In this document: in pieces, positions 1-11,054 of the stretch
How the letters are laid out: each line of letters opens with the position of its first letter
Numbering within the stretch: the first letter of the stretch is position 1
Source: Pegoplata infirma
Lineage: Eukaryota > Arthropoda > Insecta > Diptera > Anthomyiidae
Direction: 5' to 3'
Assembly (NCBI GenBank): GCA_963921195.1
Contig: OY992536.1
Span: forward strand, 181,978,995 to 182,042,994
DNA length: 64,000 nt
The notes under the pieces: model-generated
Database searches by the model: none
Told to the model about the DNA's origin: nothing
Seen by the model: the letters and a program-made list of their open reading frames with translations, nothing else
Program-made: the position numbers and the translations under genes

Positions 1-780
1 AAATGTCTCAGAATCTGAGACTTTTTTCTATAAGAAAAATGTCTCAGAATCTGAGACTTTTTTCTATAAGAAAAATGTCTCAGAATCTGAGACTTTTTTC
101 TATAAGAAAAATGTCTCAGAATCTGAGACTTTTTTCTATAAGAAAAATGTCTCAGAATCTGAGACTTTTTTCTATAAGAAAAATGTCTCAGAATCTGAGA
201 CTTTTTTCTATAAGAAAAATGTCTCAGAATCTGAGACTTTTTTCTATAAGAAAAATGTCTCAGAATCTGAGACTTTTTTCTATAAGAAAAATGTCTCAGA
301 ATCTGAGACTTTTTTCTATAAGAAAAATGTCTCAGAATCTGAGACTTTTTTCTATAAGAAAAATGTCTCAGAATCTGAGACTTTTTTCTATAAGAAAAAT
401 GTCTCAGAATCTGAGACTTTTTTCTATAAGAAAAATGTCTCAGAATCTGAGACTTTTTTCTATAAGAAAAATGTCTCAGAATCTGAGACTTTTTTCTATA
501 AGAAAAATGTCTCAGAATCTGAGACTTTTTTCTATAAGAAAATGTCTCAGAATCTGAGACTTTTTTCTATAAGAAAAATGTCTCAGAATCTGAGACTTTT
601 TTCTATAAGAAAAATGTCTCAGAATCTGAGACTTTTTTCTATAAGAAAAATGTCTCAGAATCTGAGACTTTTTTCTATAAGAAAAATGTCTCAGAATCTG
701 AGACTTTTTTCTATAAGAAAAATGTCTCAAAATCTGAGATTTTCTTCCATAAGAAAAATTTTTCAAAATCGGATGCATTT
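1..780. repeat. Homogeneous 36-bp tandem satellite
   Basis: About 21 head-to-tail copies of a 36-bp unit. The first fifteen (from position 3) look identical; one A is lost near 541 and about six more units follow, the last ones diverging. Each unit contains GTCTCAGAATCTGAGAC, a perfect 8-bp-arm inverted repeat around one base, followed by a T run, CTATAAGAAAA and the next unit. Because 36 is divisible by three, frames stay open on both strands; this is a by-product and not evidence for a protein. The array touches the window edge, so its true length is unknown. Near-identity implies recent amplification or homogenisation. Confidence 0.97.
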
Positions 781-1120
781 TCTATATTAAGAATCAGAAG
801 CTGAGACTTTTTCTATAAGAAAAATGTCTCAGAGTCAAAGACTTTTTCTATATGAAAAATATCCCGGGGTCTGAGAATTATTAAAAGAAAATTTTTAAAG
901 CAAAATGTCTCAGAATCTTGGAGTTTTTCTTTAAGAAAAACGTCTTTTCCTATAAGAAAAATGTCTCAGAATCTGAGACTTTTCCTATAAGAAAAATGTC
1001 TCAGAATCTGACACTTTTTCTATAAGAAAATTCTGAGATTCTTTCTACGGAAAAATGTCTCAAATTCTGACACTTTTTCTATAGGAAAAATGTCTCTTAA
1101 TCTGAGACTTTTTTTAAGTT
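781..1120. repeat. Degenerate edge of the 36-bp satellite
   Basis: Units continue with substitutions and indels, for example CAGAGTCAAAGACTTTTTC near 830, an isolated good unit near 960-990, and CTCAAATTCTGACAC near 1060. The gradient from identical to decayed copies is what is expected at the margin of a satellite array, where unequal exchange no longer homogenises the units. The last recognisable unit ends near 1110. Confidence 0.9.
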
Positions 1121-2184
1121 TTTGTTGGATAAATAATAATTGACACTGAAAGTTTTTGAGTTTTTAAACAGTTGAATGAAATGATTCATATAAAAATACG
1201 TTTTTATGATGGCAACGACCTGATTTATCAAGGTATTATCTCTTACTCCGATATCTCTGAATGTGTGTAAGTAAATTTGTAGATATTATGCAAACATTTT
1301 TACTTTTTTTTTTTTTATATTTCATTTTCAACAAAATGTTCTAGTGTTTTCATTTAAAACAACGAAATTATACAAACTTTATCACCTTTTAAAACACCCT
1401 ACTTTAGTTTATTGTATTGATAAACTTTTCTTTCGATACATAAAAGAGCTTTGAATAATTTTTGGATCTAACGATGTCTGGTGAAAGTTTATAATATTAA
1501 AACTGGCGAAATTTAGTTAAAAAGTCTTATAAATTGACGAAAAGTATCATCAATTTGCTGAAAAGTATCATCAATTTGATGAAAAGGTTCGTCAATGTAA
1601 TTGAATGGTTCATTAATATGATAAAAATGATTCATCAAAATTTATGATAATGTAATACCTGATTATGTTAAAGGAATAAAATTATTTTGTTGACATGTTT
1701 CATTATATTGAAGAAAAGTTTCATCGCTTTGATGAAAAAATTAAAATATTTTACCATATAGATGAAACATTTATTCGAAAAAATTTGGGCAGATTATTTC
1801 TATCTGCTCTTACGTTTACCTAAGTTAATTTCGTAATTTAAAGAAATTTAAAGAGGCCAAACAAATTTAAAGATTTTTTTTGGAGAAATCTACTCCATTG
1901 CAGGGTATTTCAAGTTTCGTTTCCACTAATTACAATCATCTTATTTCAATTTTATTGTTTAAGTTGTGTTTAATTTCATGTGTCTCGCCGTGTGTACAAC
2001 TGACTGTCCCTTAAAAAGCGTCATAGTCATTGATTTATCGCAAAAACTTAAATAAAAATTTTTGTTCATTGTTGTTGGTGTAAAAATAAAATTATTAAAA
2101 AAAAAAACAGAAACGTGAACGATAAGCAGCAGGGCATAAATGCTAAACTGTGTTGAGTAGAGAGCTCTTATCGTTATCGCTTTT
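1121..2184. other. AT-rich stretch with weak TTGATGAAA repeats
   Basis: No gene recognised. Between about 1534 and 1780 a loose periodic motif of the type TCATCAATTTGATGAAAAG recurs roughly every 20-25 bp with many mutations; each motif is itself partly palindromic (TCATCAA/TTGATGA). The rest is AT-rich sequence without a recognisable repeat family. Confidence 0.5.
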
Positions 2185-2672
2185 TTGTTTGCAGTTTTTT
2201 TAATTTTTTGTTATTTTAACAACAAAATATAAATATCGTCACCTAAAATGCAAAAGGCCCTAACTAACAAAAAATTCAAAATCGGTTTTTTTATTGGTTC
2301 TGGATTATTTTATCAACATACACGTCTCCACAAAAAATTAGGGCTGCATAATTAAAATTAGCGATTTTATAGCCAAAATGAAAAAAAACATATGATTTGG
2401 GCAATTACCAAAGGACGTAACTAAACAGAAAACTTTTTAATATTTTTTGATTTATTTTCATTTATATTTATTTAAAGACCGTCCTCACCAAATTTTAGCC
2501 AAATTCATTAAAAACAACAAAGTTATTAACAAATTTAAAATATCATTCATTACTGTTTTTCGCTTCTCCTGTAAAATTAATAAAATGTTAGTTAGGGCCT
2601 TTTGCATTTTAGGTGACGATATGTATATTGTTGTTAATATAAAAAATAAAAATAAAACTAACCGCAACAATA
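2185..2672. mobile_element. Foldback MITE with a perfect 36-bp inner inverted repeat
   Basis: Positions 2233-2268 and 2587-2622 are exact reverse complements over 36 bp (core CACCTAAAATGCAAAAGGCC). The similarity continues outward with small gaps (TTAACAACAA on both sides) to roughly 2185 and 2672. About 320 bp of unrelated AT-rich sequence lies between the perfect arms. No transposase is visible, so this is a non-autonomous inverted-repeat element. The outer edges and target duplication were not resolved. The two short open frames here are shadows of the inverted repeat. Confidence 0.8.
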
Positions 2673-3239
2673 ATTTAAATAAAATTTTTTGTTAAAATTA
2701 TAATGCGACTGCATTTTTAAATAAACTTTACCAAAATCTCTAAAAAAAATATTTTGAACATTTTTGTTACAAAACGCTTCATTATTACGAATGAATCAAA
2801 TGCAACAATAATGTTTTTCATATTCTTAGAGCAATTTCAAACATATTGTAAACCAATTTAATGAAATTTTTTTCATTATATTTCATAATTTCATTAAAAA
2901 CTTTCACTAGATTTTAAATAAAATAAAAAAGGTATAATTATAATTTTATTTTCCACTTAATCTTAATGAAATTTTTCATTATGAGTAGAAGAGATATTGT
3001 TAAAAAATATTAAAGTTATTGAAATATGAAAAAATCGTCTTTATTTTAACCAGTGTGAATTGATTAAATACACTAGTTAACAAATTAAAAAAAAAAATCT
3101 TGCGCTGAATCCGAAAATGAAGTCAAAAACTTCAAAAGTAGTTCAATTTTCAAGATATTGCTACCTTTTAAAGTTTTCAACTTTTAAAAAATCTGGTTTA
3201 ACTTAAATATAAAAATCTGTGGATTTCATTTTTTTAATT
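2673..3239. other. AT-rich spacer
   Basis: No gene or clear repeat. It contains several TTTCATTATATTTCATAATTTC-like stretches around 2860-2990 that read as simple AT-rich sequence. Confidence 0.4.
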
Positions 3240-3858
3240 AATTGCTTTATCAATTTTACACAAATCATTTTTCAATCTGATTACAAAAAATTCAAACATG
3301 TGTTTTTAATTTTTTATTTTTTTTTGAGAAAATAGCATTTGAATTTTAAAATTAATAAAAAAACATTGCGGATGAGTATTACATATTTGCATAAATGTTA
3401 CTCATACGCTATATTAAAACAAGAAAATACAAGCAAACTACTAAATTTTTATGTTATTCAAATGCGATTTTCTCGCAAAAAAAAAAACGAAAAACACATG
3501 TCTGAATTTTTTTGTGTGGATAGACAAACGTCTATACTTTAAAAACAAAAACAAATTAAAAAAAAAAACACTGGAGTTTTTATAAATTGACTTCTTTAAA
3601 AAATTTCAGAACGAGTTCTGAGAAAATTTATTCGATAGCCCATACAAAACTATACAAAAATATAAATTTTTGAGATTGTGGTGCATTCCGTTTTAATTTG
3701 ATAAATATTCCACGCCTCCAAAGCCCAATTTTTGAAAAATTGAAAAACCAAAAACACTATTTTCTTAGTTCTTTATAGGGCTATTCATACCACCTATTCC
3801 GAAATTTACGGTACACATGTTCTTTTTTTTTTGCTTGACATTTGGTCTGGAATGCCTC
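3240..3858. mobile_element. Diverged, shortened copy of the 1-kb palindrome element
   Basis: The right part (about 3390-3858) matches the right arm of the palindrome at 29256-30273 in order: GATGAGTA..., a TGTGTGGATAGACAAAC segment, CGATAGCCCATACAAAACTAT, GTGGTGCATTCCGTTTTAAT, CACGCCTCC, and finally GGAATGCCTC. Only a short part of the left arm (about 3290-3360, GAGAAAATAGCATTTGAA) survives, so this copy is no longer a full palindrome. Many substitutions make it older than the 29-kb copy. Confidence 0.8.
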
Positions 3859-4084
3859 ATATGGACTTGTTTGTATACAAAGTGTTTGGAAAATTACAAA
3901 CGAAATATAACCACTTGTTACTTTTCACAAAAATTAAAATTGAATTAGATACACAAAAAAGTTTGACTAATTCACTTTTAATCGATTATTGTTTTTGTTT
4001 TTACTTTTTGTAGGTGTAAATAATAAGTATTTTATTTTGGTAAGGCCAAAACTTAAAGCAATATAATTTAAGTTTTCTTGGTGT
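3859..4084. other. Short AT-rich spacer
   Basis: No recognisable gene or repeat; it separates the old palindrome copy from the AGAGCGCT-motif repeat. Confidence 0.35.
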
Positions 4085-5190
4085 TCAGTAGAGTGACCCG
4101 TCGGACATCATTTTGACTTTATTCAAAGAACTGCTTTATTTAATCACAAAACAATTTGCCTTCTGCAACCCAGCAGAAATTTTGCTGAACTGGCAGCAGC
4201 TTTTGGAAAGGAAACTCAAGTCAAGGAGCGCATCCAAACCTGCTGAATTCATGCATGATTCTCTAAGGCTATGTCACACTTTAGAGCGCTAGTTGGATAC
4301 ACCGAAAAAGCGCTCTTAAGATGCTCTGAATTCACATCTCTTTAGAGCGCTGAAATAATCGCTATAAAGATGCAGTGAATTCAGGTATTTTTTAGACCTG
4401 ATTTAAGCAGAATAAAGATGAAGCAGATTTGACTATTTCTGAAATACAAATTACAAAATCTGAAATATAATTGACTATTTCTGAATACAATTGACTAATT
4501 CTGAAAATCAGTAGACTCCCGGCAAGCATTTGGAAGAAATATCGCATAAGACATCCAATTACATTTAAACAATTTCCAATTATATTTCGAAAATGTTAAA
4601 TTATATTTCTGAAACTTCCATTAATATTTCAGATATTACCATTTATAACCAAAACAATTTTCATTACATTTCAAAAATTTTTAATTATATAGGAAATTTT
4701 TGAAATATAATTGGACATTTTTAAATATAATTGGAGATTCTAAAATATGATTGGACATTTTTTGTAATATAATTTGTATTTTCTGAAACTAAAGAAGATG
4801 GTGTACTAAATTTTTTTCATTCAAAATGTGTTAAAGGTGTTATGATTAAAGCACTCTTTGCAGCGCTGATTAATGCAATAATGATGCAGTGAAATCATGT
4901 TTCTCTGTCCAAAACTCATGGCTTTTTATTCAAAAAGTGTAAAATATATTTAAAAGGAAAGCATGTTTTAAATTTTATCAAAATATAATTTTATATTTTA
5001 AGTTTTATATAAAAAATCTTAACAAAAAATTTCAATTTTTTCCCCTTACTTTTACTGCATCCTCAAGAGCGCTCCTTGGATGCTCTTCGGTATGCTATAA
5101 AAAGAAGCTGTGGTGCCAAAATCTTGATTTATTTTTGATGGGAAAGAACCGACGGACATCGCTAGAATGACTTAAATCGATCATGGATAT
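4085..5190. repeat. Unclassified repeat with AGAGCGCT and CCAATTATATTTC motifs
   Basis: The left portion (4180-4380) and the right portion (4840-5110) share motifs such as AAGAGCGCT, GATGCAGTGAA and GATGCTCT. Between them, 4440-4790 is a loose array of ATATAATTGGACATTTT and its complement. The segment at 4160-4215 matches, in reverse complement, 7680-7740 (TTTCCAAAAGCTGCT..CAGTTCA), so the same family also contributed to the hAT-like element at 6361-8350. The last about 45 bp (GACGGACATCGCTAGAATGAC) is a fragment of dispersed family A. Boundaries are approximate. Confidence 0.55.
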
Positions 5191-5196
5191 TTCCTA

Positions 5197-5395
5197 CACT
5201 CAAAAAAAAACTTGTAAAATGACAAAAACCGTGTAAAATAATTTTTTGTTACCTCCTATTTTACGTGACTTCCTAGTAAAAATTACAAGTTTTTTTGTAA
5301 TTTTACAAACCTTTTTGTAATTTTACAAGTTTTTACCAATAAAACTGAAAATTTACAACTTTGTTGACGCGATAAAAATTACAATAAAATATATT
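5197..5395 (+). mobile_element. Truncated M-type MITE (CACTCAAAAAAAA end)
   Basis: Begins with TA then CACTCAAAAAAAAACTTGTAAAAT and carries the family's internal GCTACCTCCTATTTTAC-like and TTTTTACCAATAAAA blocks, but the right half is missing. The left 2 bp (TA, 5195-5196) fit a TA target duplication as in the complete copies (for example 13908-14419 and 54180-54694). Confidence 0.75.
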
Positions 5396-5567
5396 TCCAT
5401 TAAAAAATATTTATTTACATGATACTGGGATAAGCAGTTCGTTTTAAGCGCGGATTCGTTAAAACCGGGTTCTTTATAAAATAAGTATTTTGTGTGAAAA
5501 TGTATGCCAAAACTTTGGGACTTAAGTATTAGTTCGTTATAACGGAGAAATCGTTATAGCCGAGTTT
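5396..5567. other. Host repeat with GTTATAAC motifs
   Basis: Contains CGTTAAAACCGG, CGTTATAACGG and CGTTATAGCCG, a series of related short motifs that resumes at 6142 (CCGATTTTGACTG). It is the target into which the element at 5576-6133 inserted. Confidence 0.5.
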
Positions 5568-5575
5568 GTTATAAC

Positions 5576-6133
5576 TAGGGATGAGATTTCCTTGCAAATG
5601 CATGTTTTTTGTCGATAGTCTAAAAACGTTATCAAGCAATTATCTTTCCGAATCAAGAAATTTGCGCTAATATGGCATCGATTTGTTTTTGCATATTTTT
5701 GCATATTTTGGTGAAAATGCATATTTTTGCATATTTTGGTTTTAAATGCATATTTTGTTCATATTTCCAACTTTTAAGTGCATATTTTGCATATTTTGGC
5801 ATAAATTAGCAAAATCCCAAATTGAAATTTATTTGTTTCGAAAACTACATATTTTAAATTTTAAAAATTTATTTTGGAAATAAGAAAAATTATTTTTTTT
5901 CTTCAAAATTTTCTTTTTATAGATTGTGTTAATTTCTAAAAAATCAAGCTTGTATAAAGTTTTAAATGTTACAATATAAACCCGGCGTTACTTTTTGTTT
6001 TTTAAGAAGTTTTTCCTATGAAAACAAGATATTTATTGCACACATTTTATTTTTTAATGCATATTTTTAATTTTTTAGCGCATATTTTAAGCGCATATTT
6101 TCGATTTTTTAGTGCATGAAAATCTCATCCCTA
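5576..6133. mobile_element. hAT-like element, 8-bp TSD GTTATAAC, GCATATTTT arrays
   Basis: Starts TAGGGATGAGATTT and ends AAATCTCATCCCTA (inverted termini of at least 14 bp). It is flanked by the exact 8-bp direct repeat GTTATAAC at 5568-5575 and 6134-6141. 8-bp duplications and short termini are characteristic of the hAT superfamily. Just inside each end lies an array of GCATATTTT/TGCATATTTTGG; both arrays run in the same direction. The element is 558 bp and has no transposase, so it is non-autonomous. A diverged relative lies at about 55600-55930. Confidence 0.92.
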
Positions 6134-6568
6134 GTTATAACCGATTTTGACTGTATAAAAAAAATATGTATTGATTTTTTCAATAATTCAAATTTTTATA
6201 ATTTTTTCTCTAATTTTTTGTTATACACTCAAAAAAAACCTTGTTAAATTACAAGAAAAACTTGTAACTTTTTTTTGTTTGCTACCTCCTATTTGACAAA
6301 ATTTCCTCGTAATTTTACAAGATTTTTACCAAAAATTTTGTAATTTTACAAGGTTTTTACTAGAGTTTGCAAATAATCGAGATATTTCATAATCGCGATT
6401 ACGATTAAAAAAATTGCCGTTAATCGCGATTACGATTAATCGAATTTTTTAAATAATTTGAGTTTCAATAGCTTTAAAAAAATCTTTTGAAATTTTTATT
6501 TTAAAAGTACGAAAATACAAAAATTATTATTTTTAAGAAATAATATTAAAAACTTTCGAACTTTCCTA

Positions 6569-7368
6569 CACTCAAAATAATAACTCTGTTAAATTACAGA
6601 AAAACTGCTAATTTAACAGAGTACACCATACTTTTCCAGCTAACAACATTTCTTGGTAATTTTACTAAAAAACTCTGTAAAATTATTTTGAGAGAAAAAA
6701 ACTGTTAATTTACAGAGTTTAAAGTAAAATATTGGTTAAATATGAAAGCTTTTTTACAGAGAAAACTCTGTAATTTTACTATAAAACTCTGTAAAATGAT
6801 TTGGACAAAAAAAACTGTTAATTTACAGAGTTTCTAGTAAAATATTGGTTAACTAAACAACCATTTAGCAAAGAAAACTATGTAAATTTACATATATTTG
6901 TAAAATGCATTTGATGCAAAAAAAAAAAATTACAGAAAAAACTCTGTAAATTTACAGAGTTTAGTTAAATGCATGTTATTTTGTAAAATTTTTATAAGAT
7001 TTCTAAAAAAAAAAATTTTTAACATTTTTTTGCTACTTTTTTAACTTTTTCTCAAAAAAAAATTTACAGATAAAATTTTGATGTTTGGTAACAAAATCTA
7101 CTAAAAACAAAAAACTTTTTTGGTTATAAAAAAATACGAAGTATTTTGCTTAGATCTGTATTTTAGCAGAAAACTCTGTTAATTATCTGTAAAATTAAGA
7201 TTACGAAGTCAAAAGTAATATAACAGAGGAAACTTTGTTTTTTTGTCACAACAAAATTCAAAGTATTTTCTTTAAATCTGTATTTTGACAGAAAACTCTG
7301 TCAAATATCTGTTGAATTGAGATTACAGTCATTTTACAGAGTATTTTACAGAGTTATTATTTTGAGTG
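6569..7368. mobile_element. Family-B MITE (CACTCAAAATAATAACTCTG termini)
   Basis: Begins CACTCAAAATAATAACTCTG and ends with its reverse complement ...AGAGTTATTATTTTGAGTG, flanked by TA at 6567-6568 and 7369-7370, which fits Tc1/mariner-type targeting. The interior is a string of CTCTGTAAA/TTTACAGAG motifs, many themselves inverted. No coding capacity. A second copy is at 19544-20751. Confidence 0.88.
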
Positions 7369-8019
7369 TAGTAAAAATAATTCGAGATTTTGAAACCACA
7401 GTCTCTTTTTAAGTATATCATTGCGCATCGAAAGAACGCATAATTCTTTGTTATGAAAATTTTACACATACTTTAATTTTTGACATCTTTAACATCAAAA
7501 AGATTTTTGGAGAAAAATACTGGATTTTCTTACATCTGTATTGCGCTTAAATAAATTATACAAAGAGTGCTTCAATCAGCACTGAAAAGACACACGATTT
7601 TACTGCGTCTTAATAGCTCTTTATCTGTGCTACTAAAGAGTACTCCAAACTGTGACTGGTTTGGATTCGCTCTTTGCGTCGTGATTCCTTTCCAAAAGCT
7701 GCTTCCAGTTCATCAAAATTTCTGTGCGGTCGTGTCGGAATACCTGCCAATGACCAGTGAAGGAGCTAATTGCAAGGAAATTTATTAAAAAATTTTACAA
7801 GGCATCATGTATCGGCAACCAGCGGTCAAAGTATGAAAAAATTAAGTTTTTTTTAAAACTTCATGTCCAAATTGTTCGACCAATCCGACCAAAGCCTTTT
7901 GAGTCTATTTTAAAAACAAACATCTTTAAAACTTACTCATATCAGAATTTTAATTTTCCTTTAAATTTGAAAGACTTTTACGAGAAAAGGAAAGAAAAAT
8001 CGCAAACAAGTTAAATGAT

Positions 8020-8220
8020 TTCCGTTCTAAATAATCGGTACCAGAACGCATCATATAATCCGGCAATCGATTCTACTAAATATTCCAGAATCAATGATTT
8101 TTGTTTGAAATTGTTCCGAAAGTAATCGTTTTTTAGAGTAATTTAGTTTTTTTGAAAAATAATTTTAAATAGAAACTTCAAAATGGGGTTCAAAAAATTT
8201 TGGAACTGATTTAAATTAGT
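8020..8220. repeat. Fragment shared with 26990-27220
   Basis: Matches 26990-27220 in reverse complement: AACGCATCATAT, CCGATTCTACT/TCGATTCTACT, ATTCCAGAAT, ATTTTTGTTTGAAA, AATCGTTTTTTAGAG and TTTTTTGAAAAATAATTTTAAAT appear in the same order. It lies inside the hAT-like element at 6361-8350, so it is a nested or captured dispersed repeat of unknown class. Confidence 0.65.
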
Positions 8221-8643
8221 TATAAAAACAGTGTATTTCATAGAAAATTATTAATCGTAATCGCATGATTTTTTTGTCGATTACGATTACGATTAATTGG
8301 TGCGATTAATCGCGATTACGATTACGATTTTAATCGTTTTGCAAACTCTAGTTTTTACCAATAAAATTGTAAATTTACAAATTTTTTGACACGATAAAAT
8401 TTACAAAGAGGTTTTTTACTAGATTTTTTTCTACTTCCTATTTTACTAGAATTCCTAGTAATTTTACAAACTTTTTACCAATAATTTTGTAATTTTACAA
8501 GCTTTTTACCAATAAAATTGTAAATTACCATTTTTTGGCGCAAGGAATTTACAAGGAATTCTAGTGAATTAACTAGATTTTTTTTGTAAGATTATCTTGG
8601 AAATTTGTAAAATTACAAAAAAAAAATTGTAAAATTACAAAAA

Positions 8644-10331
8644 ACAAGTTAGAGTGTTAAATTCGGCTATGTCAACACTTTTATACCCTCCAAAATTAAA
8701 AAAAAAAAATTCAGGAGAGTCTGTTTTTATTGGGGGAGGGGGGTGATGGGGGTCAGTGGGGGACGTTTGGAGCATCTTCCCATCCCGATAAATATACCAA
8801 ATGTTTCAATTATTTAGCAAAAATACAAAAAACATGAAAAAAAGTATATTTTTTCAGAGTTTGGTTCAGTTCTTCAAGGGGAACTTTTTTTTCCCCTGCA
8901 CTGAAAAAAAATTTTCCGGTTTTAAAGCATGTTGAACTTAATTTAAAAAAAGGAGGGTATGCGAGGGCTCCAAAGATATTAATTCTTATTCCAAGTATAT
9001 TTTTTACTAAAACATAGTAATGCATTTACTTAAATATATCTTAAAAGTAAGTAAAATTGTACTTAATATAAGTTTAATTGTTTTTATCCAGAGGAAAAAT
9101 ATTTTTTTAAAATAAGTAAAAATTTCCTTAAAATTACGGATTCTGTGGACCCTATGGAGACCCAATGTGAGGACCCTACGGGCCCCGAACATATGGGGTC
9201 CGCCCGTGAGTATGTGCACACACTATTATAGGGTCACTAATGATTTTGATCCAAAATTTTGGTCAAATTCGCTCTATCTTGCTTAGTTTTCGAGATATGG
9301 GAATGGGGTCTTGAGAAATTTGATCATGAAATAACTCGAAAACTATAACTCGGAGGGCTTTCGGGTCTTCGGCGGTCATATTCTACAAGTTAAGGACTAC
9401 AAAAATGTCTTTAGAATTTTTTTCGTATCTGCAGTATTTGCAGAGTTATAGGCATTTGAAAATTCCGTGAAAATCGAAATTTGTATTTAAAGCTAGGGTC
9501 TCATGGGGTCTCCAGATGGGGCCCCCAGATGGGGTCCCCAAAATACCTAAAGTTTTTGTTCCTTAGGTTAAGTAAATTTTTTCTCAAACTGATGAAGATA
9601 TGGATTCAAATAAAGTCAATGAAATCAATAAAATAAAGATTACTTTTTTCTTAAATTAAAACAAAAATTTATTAAATTAAAGAAAATGCGTTCTGGAATT
9701 AAAGTTTAGTACTTATTTGATTCAAGGTCTTGAAAATGTCTATACTATTTTTAAGTAAGTTACGTACTTATTTATTTTTTTTGCACACAATTTAAATTTG
9801 TTTCTTTTAAGTAAAACAAATTTTTTTAATAAACCCTTTTTTTCTTAAATGCAATCAATTCGCCATAAATGTAAAGAATATTTAACTTAATTTAAAAAAG
9901 TAAATTAAGGAAAACTCTTGTGCTTTTTTAAGTATTTGCATGTACTATCTTCAAGTTTATTAGCTTTGTTTTAAGTAAAACCACCTTATATTAAGATAAG
10001 TTGAAGTAAATTCAAAAAAAATTGTTTACTAAAATTAATAACAGTGTTTGTTTAATTTCAGTATAGTTATTTTTTTCAGTGTTGGCCAATTTTGCCCATT
10101 TCCGAACTTTACCTGGCTAGGACCATGAGACATATTCGTGCCAAATTGCAGGAGGCTAGCTCTTTTATTTTGGACTGCATCGTGCCATCTACAGACAGAC
10201 GGACGGACGGAGAGACGGACATTTACAGAATGTCTTAGAATCGATCAAGGATCACCGATATTTCGTTGCGATACAAACGGAATGACAAAGTAAGTGTACC
10301 CCCATACAGTGGTTGGAGGGTATAAAAATTT
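8644..10331 (+). mobile_element. Dispersed family A copy, interrupted
   Basis: Head: ACAAGTTAGAGTGTTAAATTCGGC then TTTTATACCCTCC. Tail: TCTACAGACAGACGGACGGACGG, GAATGTCTTAGAATCGATC, ATATTTCGTTGCGATACAAACGG, GAATGACAAAGTAAGTGTACCC, and GGTTGGAGGGTATAAAA. These blocks define a family seen at least eight times in the window. The copy is interrupted at 8899-10081. The ACCCTC...GAGGGTATA stem near the 3' end can form a hairpin. The class is unknown to me; a Helitron-like or other non-autonomous element is possible but unproven. Confidence 0.75.
8899..10081. mobile_element. CACTGAAAAAAA...TTTTTTTCAGTG element with GGGGTC arrays inside
   Basis: Inverted termini CACTGAAAAAAA and TTTTTTTCAGTG; sub-terminal sequence is made of TTAAATAAGTA-type stretches. 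Inside, 9140-9540 has GGGGTC/GACCCC-rich ends (GGACCCTATGGAGACCC on the left, GGGGTCCCCAAAATAC on the right) around a block containing AACTCGAAAACTATAACTCGG. The inner block may be a separate insertion, but I could not find its target duplication. It lies within a family A copy. Confidence 0.65.
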
Positions 10332-10419
10332 GAATTTCGATTTGTTAAAAACCAAGGAAAACAGTATTGCGGGATTACGAGACTTTTCGTAGTAATTTGA
10401 AAAAGTTTTTTTTGTGTGT
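10327..10419 (+). mobile_element. Right-end fragment of an M-type MITE
   Basis: Contains AAATTTCGATTTGTTAAAAA-like sequence, CAAGGAAAAC, GGGATTACGAGACTTTT and the terminal TTTTTTTTGTGTGTA, matching the right end of the complete copy at 54180-54694. About 95 bp only. Confidence 0.75.
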
Positions 10420-10420
10420 A

Positions 10421-10852
10421 TGAGCTCTATCCTGAAAAAATCGAAAAAAAATTGTCAGAGTTGTGATCATTTTTCAAAAAAAAAAAATAATAATAAGATT
10501 TTGCATGAGAATGCCGTTCGGATAACCGAGGCAAGAAAAAAAATCTTTAGAGATTGCGTACCATAATTTTAAAGCGCTGAATCCGAATTTGACGTTTTAA
10601 TTACTCTATCGCATTAGGTTTTTGAGATAACAAGATATGTATAATATCTCAATAACCTTACTCCATAGAGCAATTTTAACGGCAGAATCAGCGCGCCTTT
10701 GTTATGCATGACCTTTTATGATGAATTTATTTTTTTGCCTGGGTAATCCGAACATCGATTTCCTGCAAAATCTTAATTTGTTTTTTTAGAAAAATTATCA
10801 CAACTCTGTCAATTTTTATTATATTTTTTTAGACTAAAGCTCATCGTATGCA
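10421..10852. mobile_element. Diverged about 430-bp palindrome
   Basis: The left arm (GAGCTCTATCCTG, GTCAGAGTTGTGATCA, AAGATTTTGCA, GTTCGGATAACC) pairs with the right arm (GGTAATCCGAAC, TGCAAAATCTT, ATCACAACTCTGTC, AAGCTCATCG). The arms meet around 10630 with almost no spacer. Identity is moderate, so it is an older foldback element. No coding capacity. Confidence 0.8.
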
Positions 10853-11054
10853 GAATTAAATTTTCTTTAAGAATATTTTTATAAATATGAAATATAAAAA
10901 AATTGATAAACTTGAAAGAGTTTCAAAATATAACAAAAAATTATATATGTTTCTGAATTACAAGAGGTTTAGAGAGAAAAGTCCAATTTGAGGGTGTCTG
11001 GCAAGTTTAATGGAAATTTTTAAGTATTTTTTCACTAGAGCACAGTGTTATTAA

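Larger units (their letters stand above)
6361..8350. mobile_element. hAT-like element, 8-bp TSD GTTTTTAC, ATTACGATTAATCG arrays
   Basis: Termini TAGAGTTTGCAAA and TTTGCAAACTCTA are exact inverted repeats of 13 bp. The 8-bp duplication GTTTTTAC lies at 6353-6360 and 8351-8358 and is confirmed by the intact consensus of the host MITE, which has this octamer once. Arrays of AATCGCGATTACGATTA lie inside both ends (6390-6440 and 8235-8330), in the same orientation. At 1990 bp it is the largest of its group because it also holds a family-B element (6569-7368) and other repeat fragments. Short open frames at 7567-8014 do not resemble a hAT transposase in any motif I can see. Confidence 0.92.
6226..8640 (+). 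mobile_element. M-type MITE split by a hAT-like insertion
   Basis: Left part 6226-6360 begins CACTCAAAAAAAACCTTG after TA and contains GCTACCTCCTATTTGAC. The right part 8351-8640 continues the same consensus (GTTTTTACCAATAAAATTG..., TACTTCCTATTTTAC). Removing the insertion at 6361-8350 and one copy of its 8-bp duplication rejoins the element cleanly. Its far right terminus has been replaced by the head of a family A repeat at about 8644. Confidence 0.85.

Noticed and set aside
1..780. CRISPR-like direct repeats
   Set aside because: The 36-bp units are contiguous with no spacers, and the genome is eukaryotic.
3..790. Long open frames on both strands made of a repeated 12-residue unit
   Set aside because: The unit is 36 bp, a multiple of three, so any stop-free unit keeps several frames open. 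There is no promoter, non-repetitive coding sequence or family match; it is satellite DNA.
7567..8014. hAT transposase inside the 6361-8350 element
   Set aside because: Two short overlapping frames contain repeat fragments found elsewhere in the window; no hAT dimerisation-domain or catalytic motif could be recognised.
9140..9540. GGGGTC-flanked block as a further hAT-like element
   Set aside because: The ends look array-like, but no inverted TAGAG-type terminus and no 8-bp duplication could be found.
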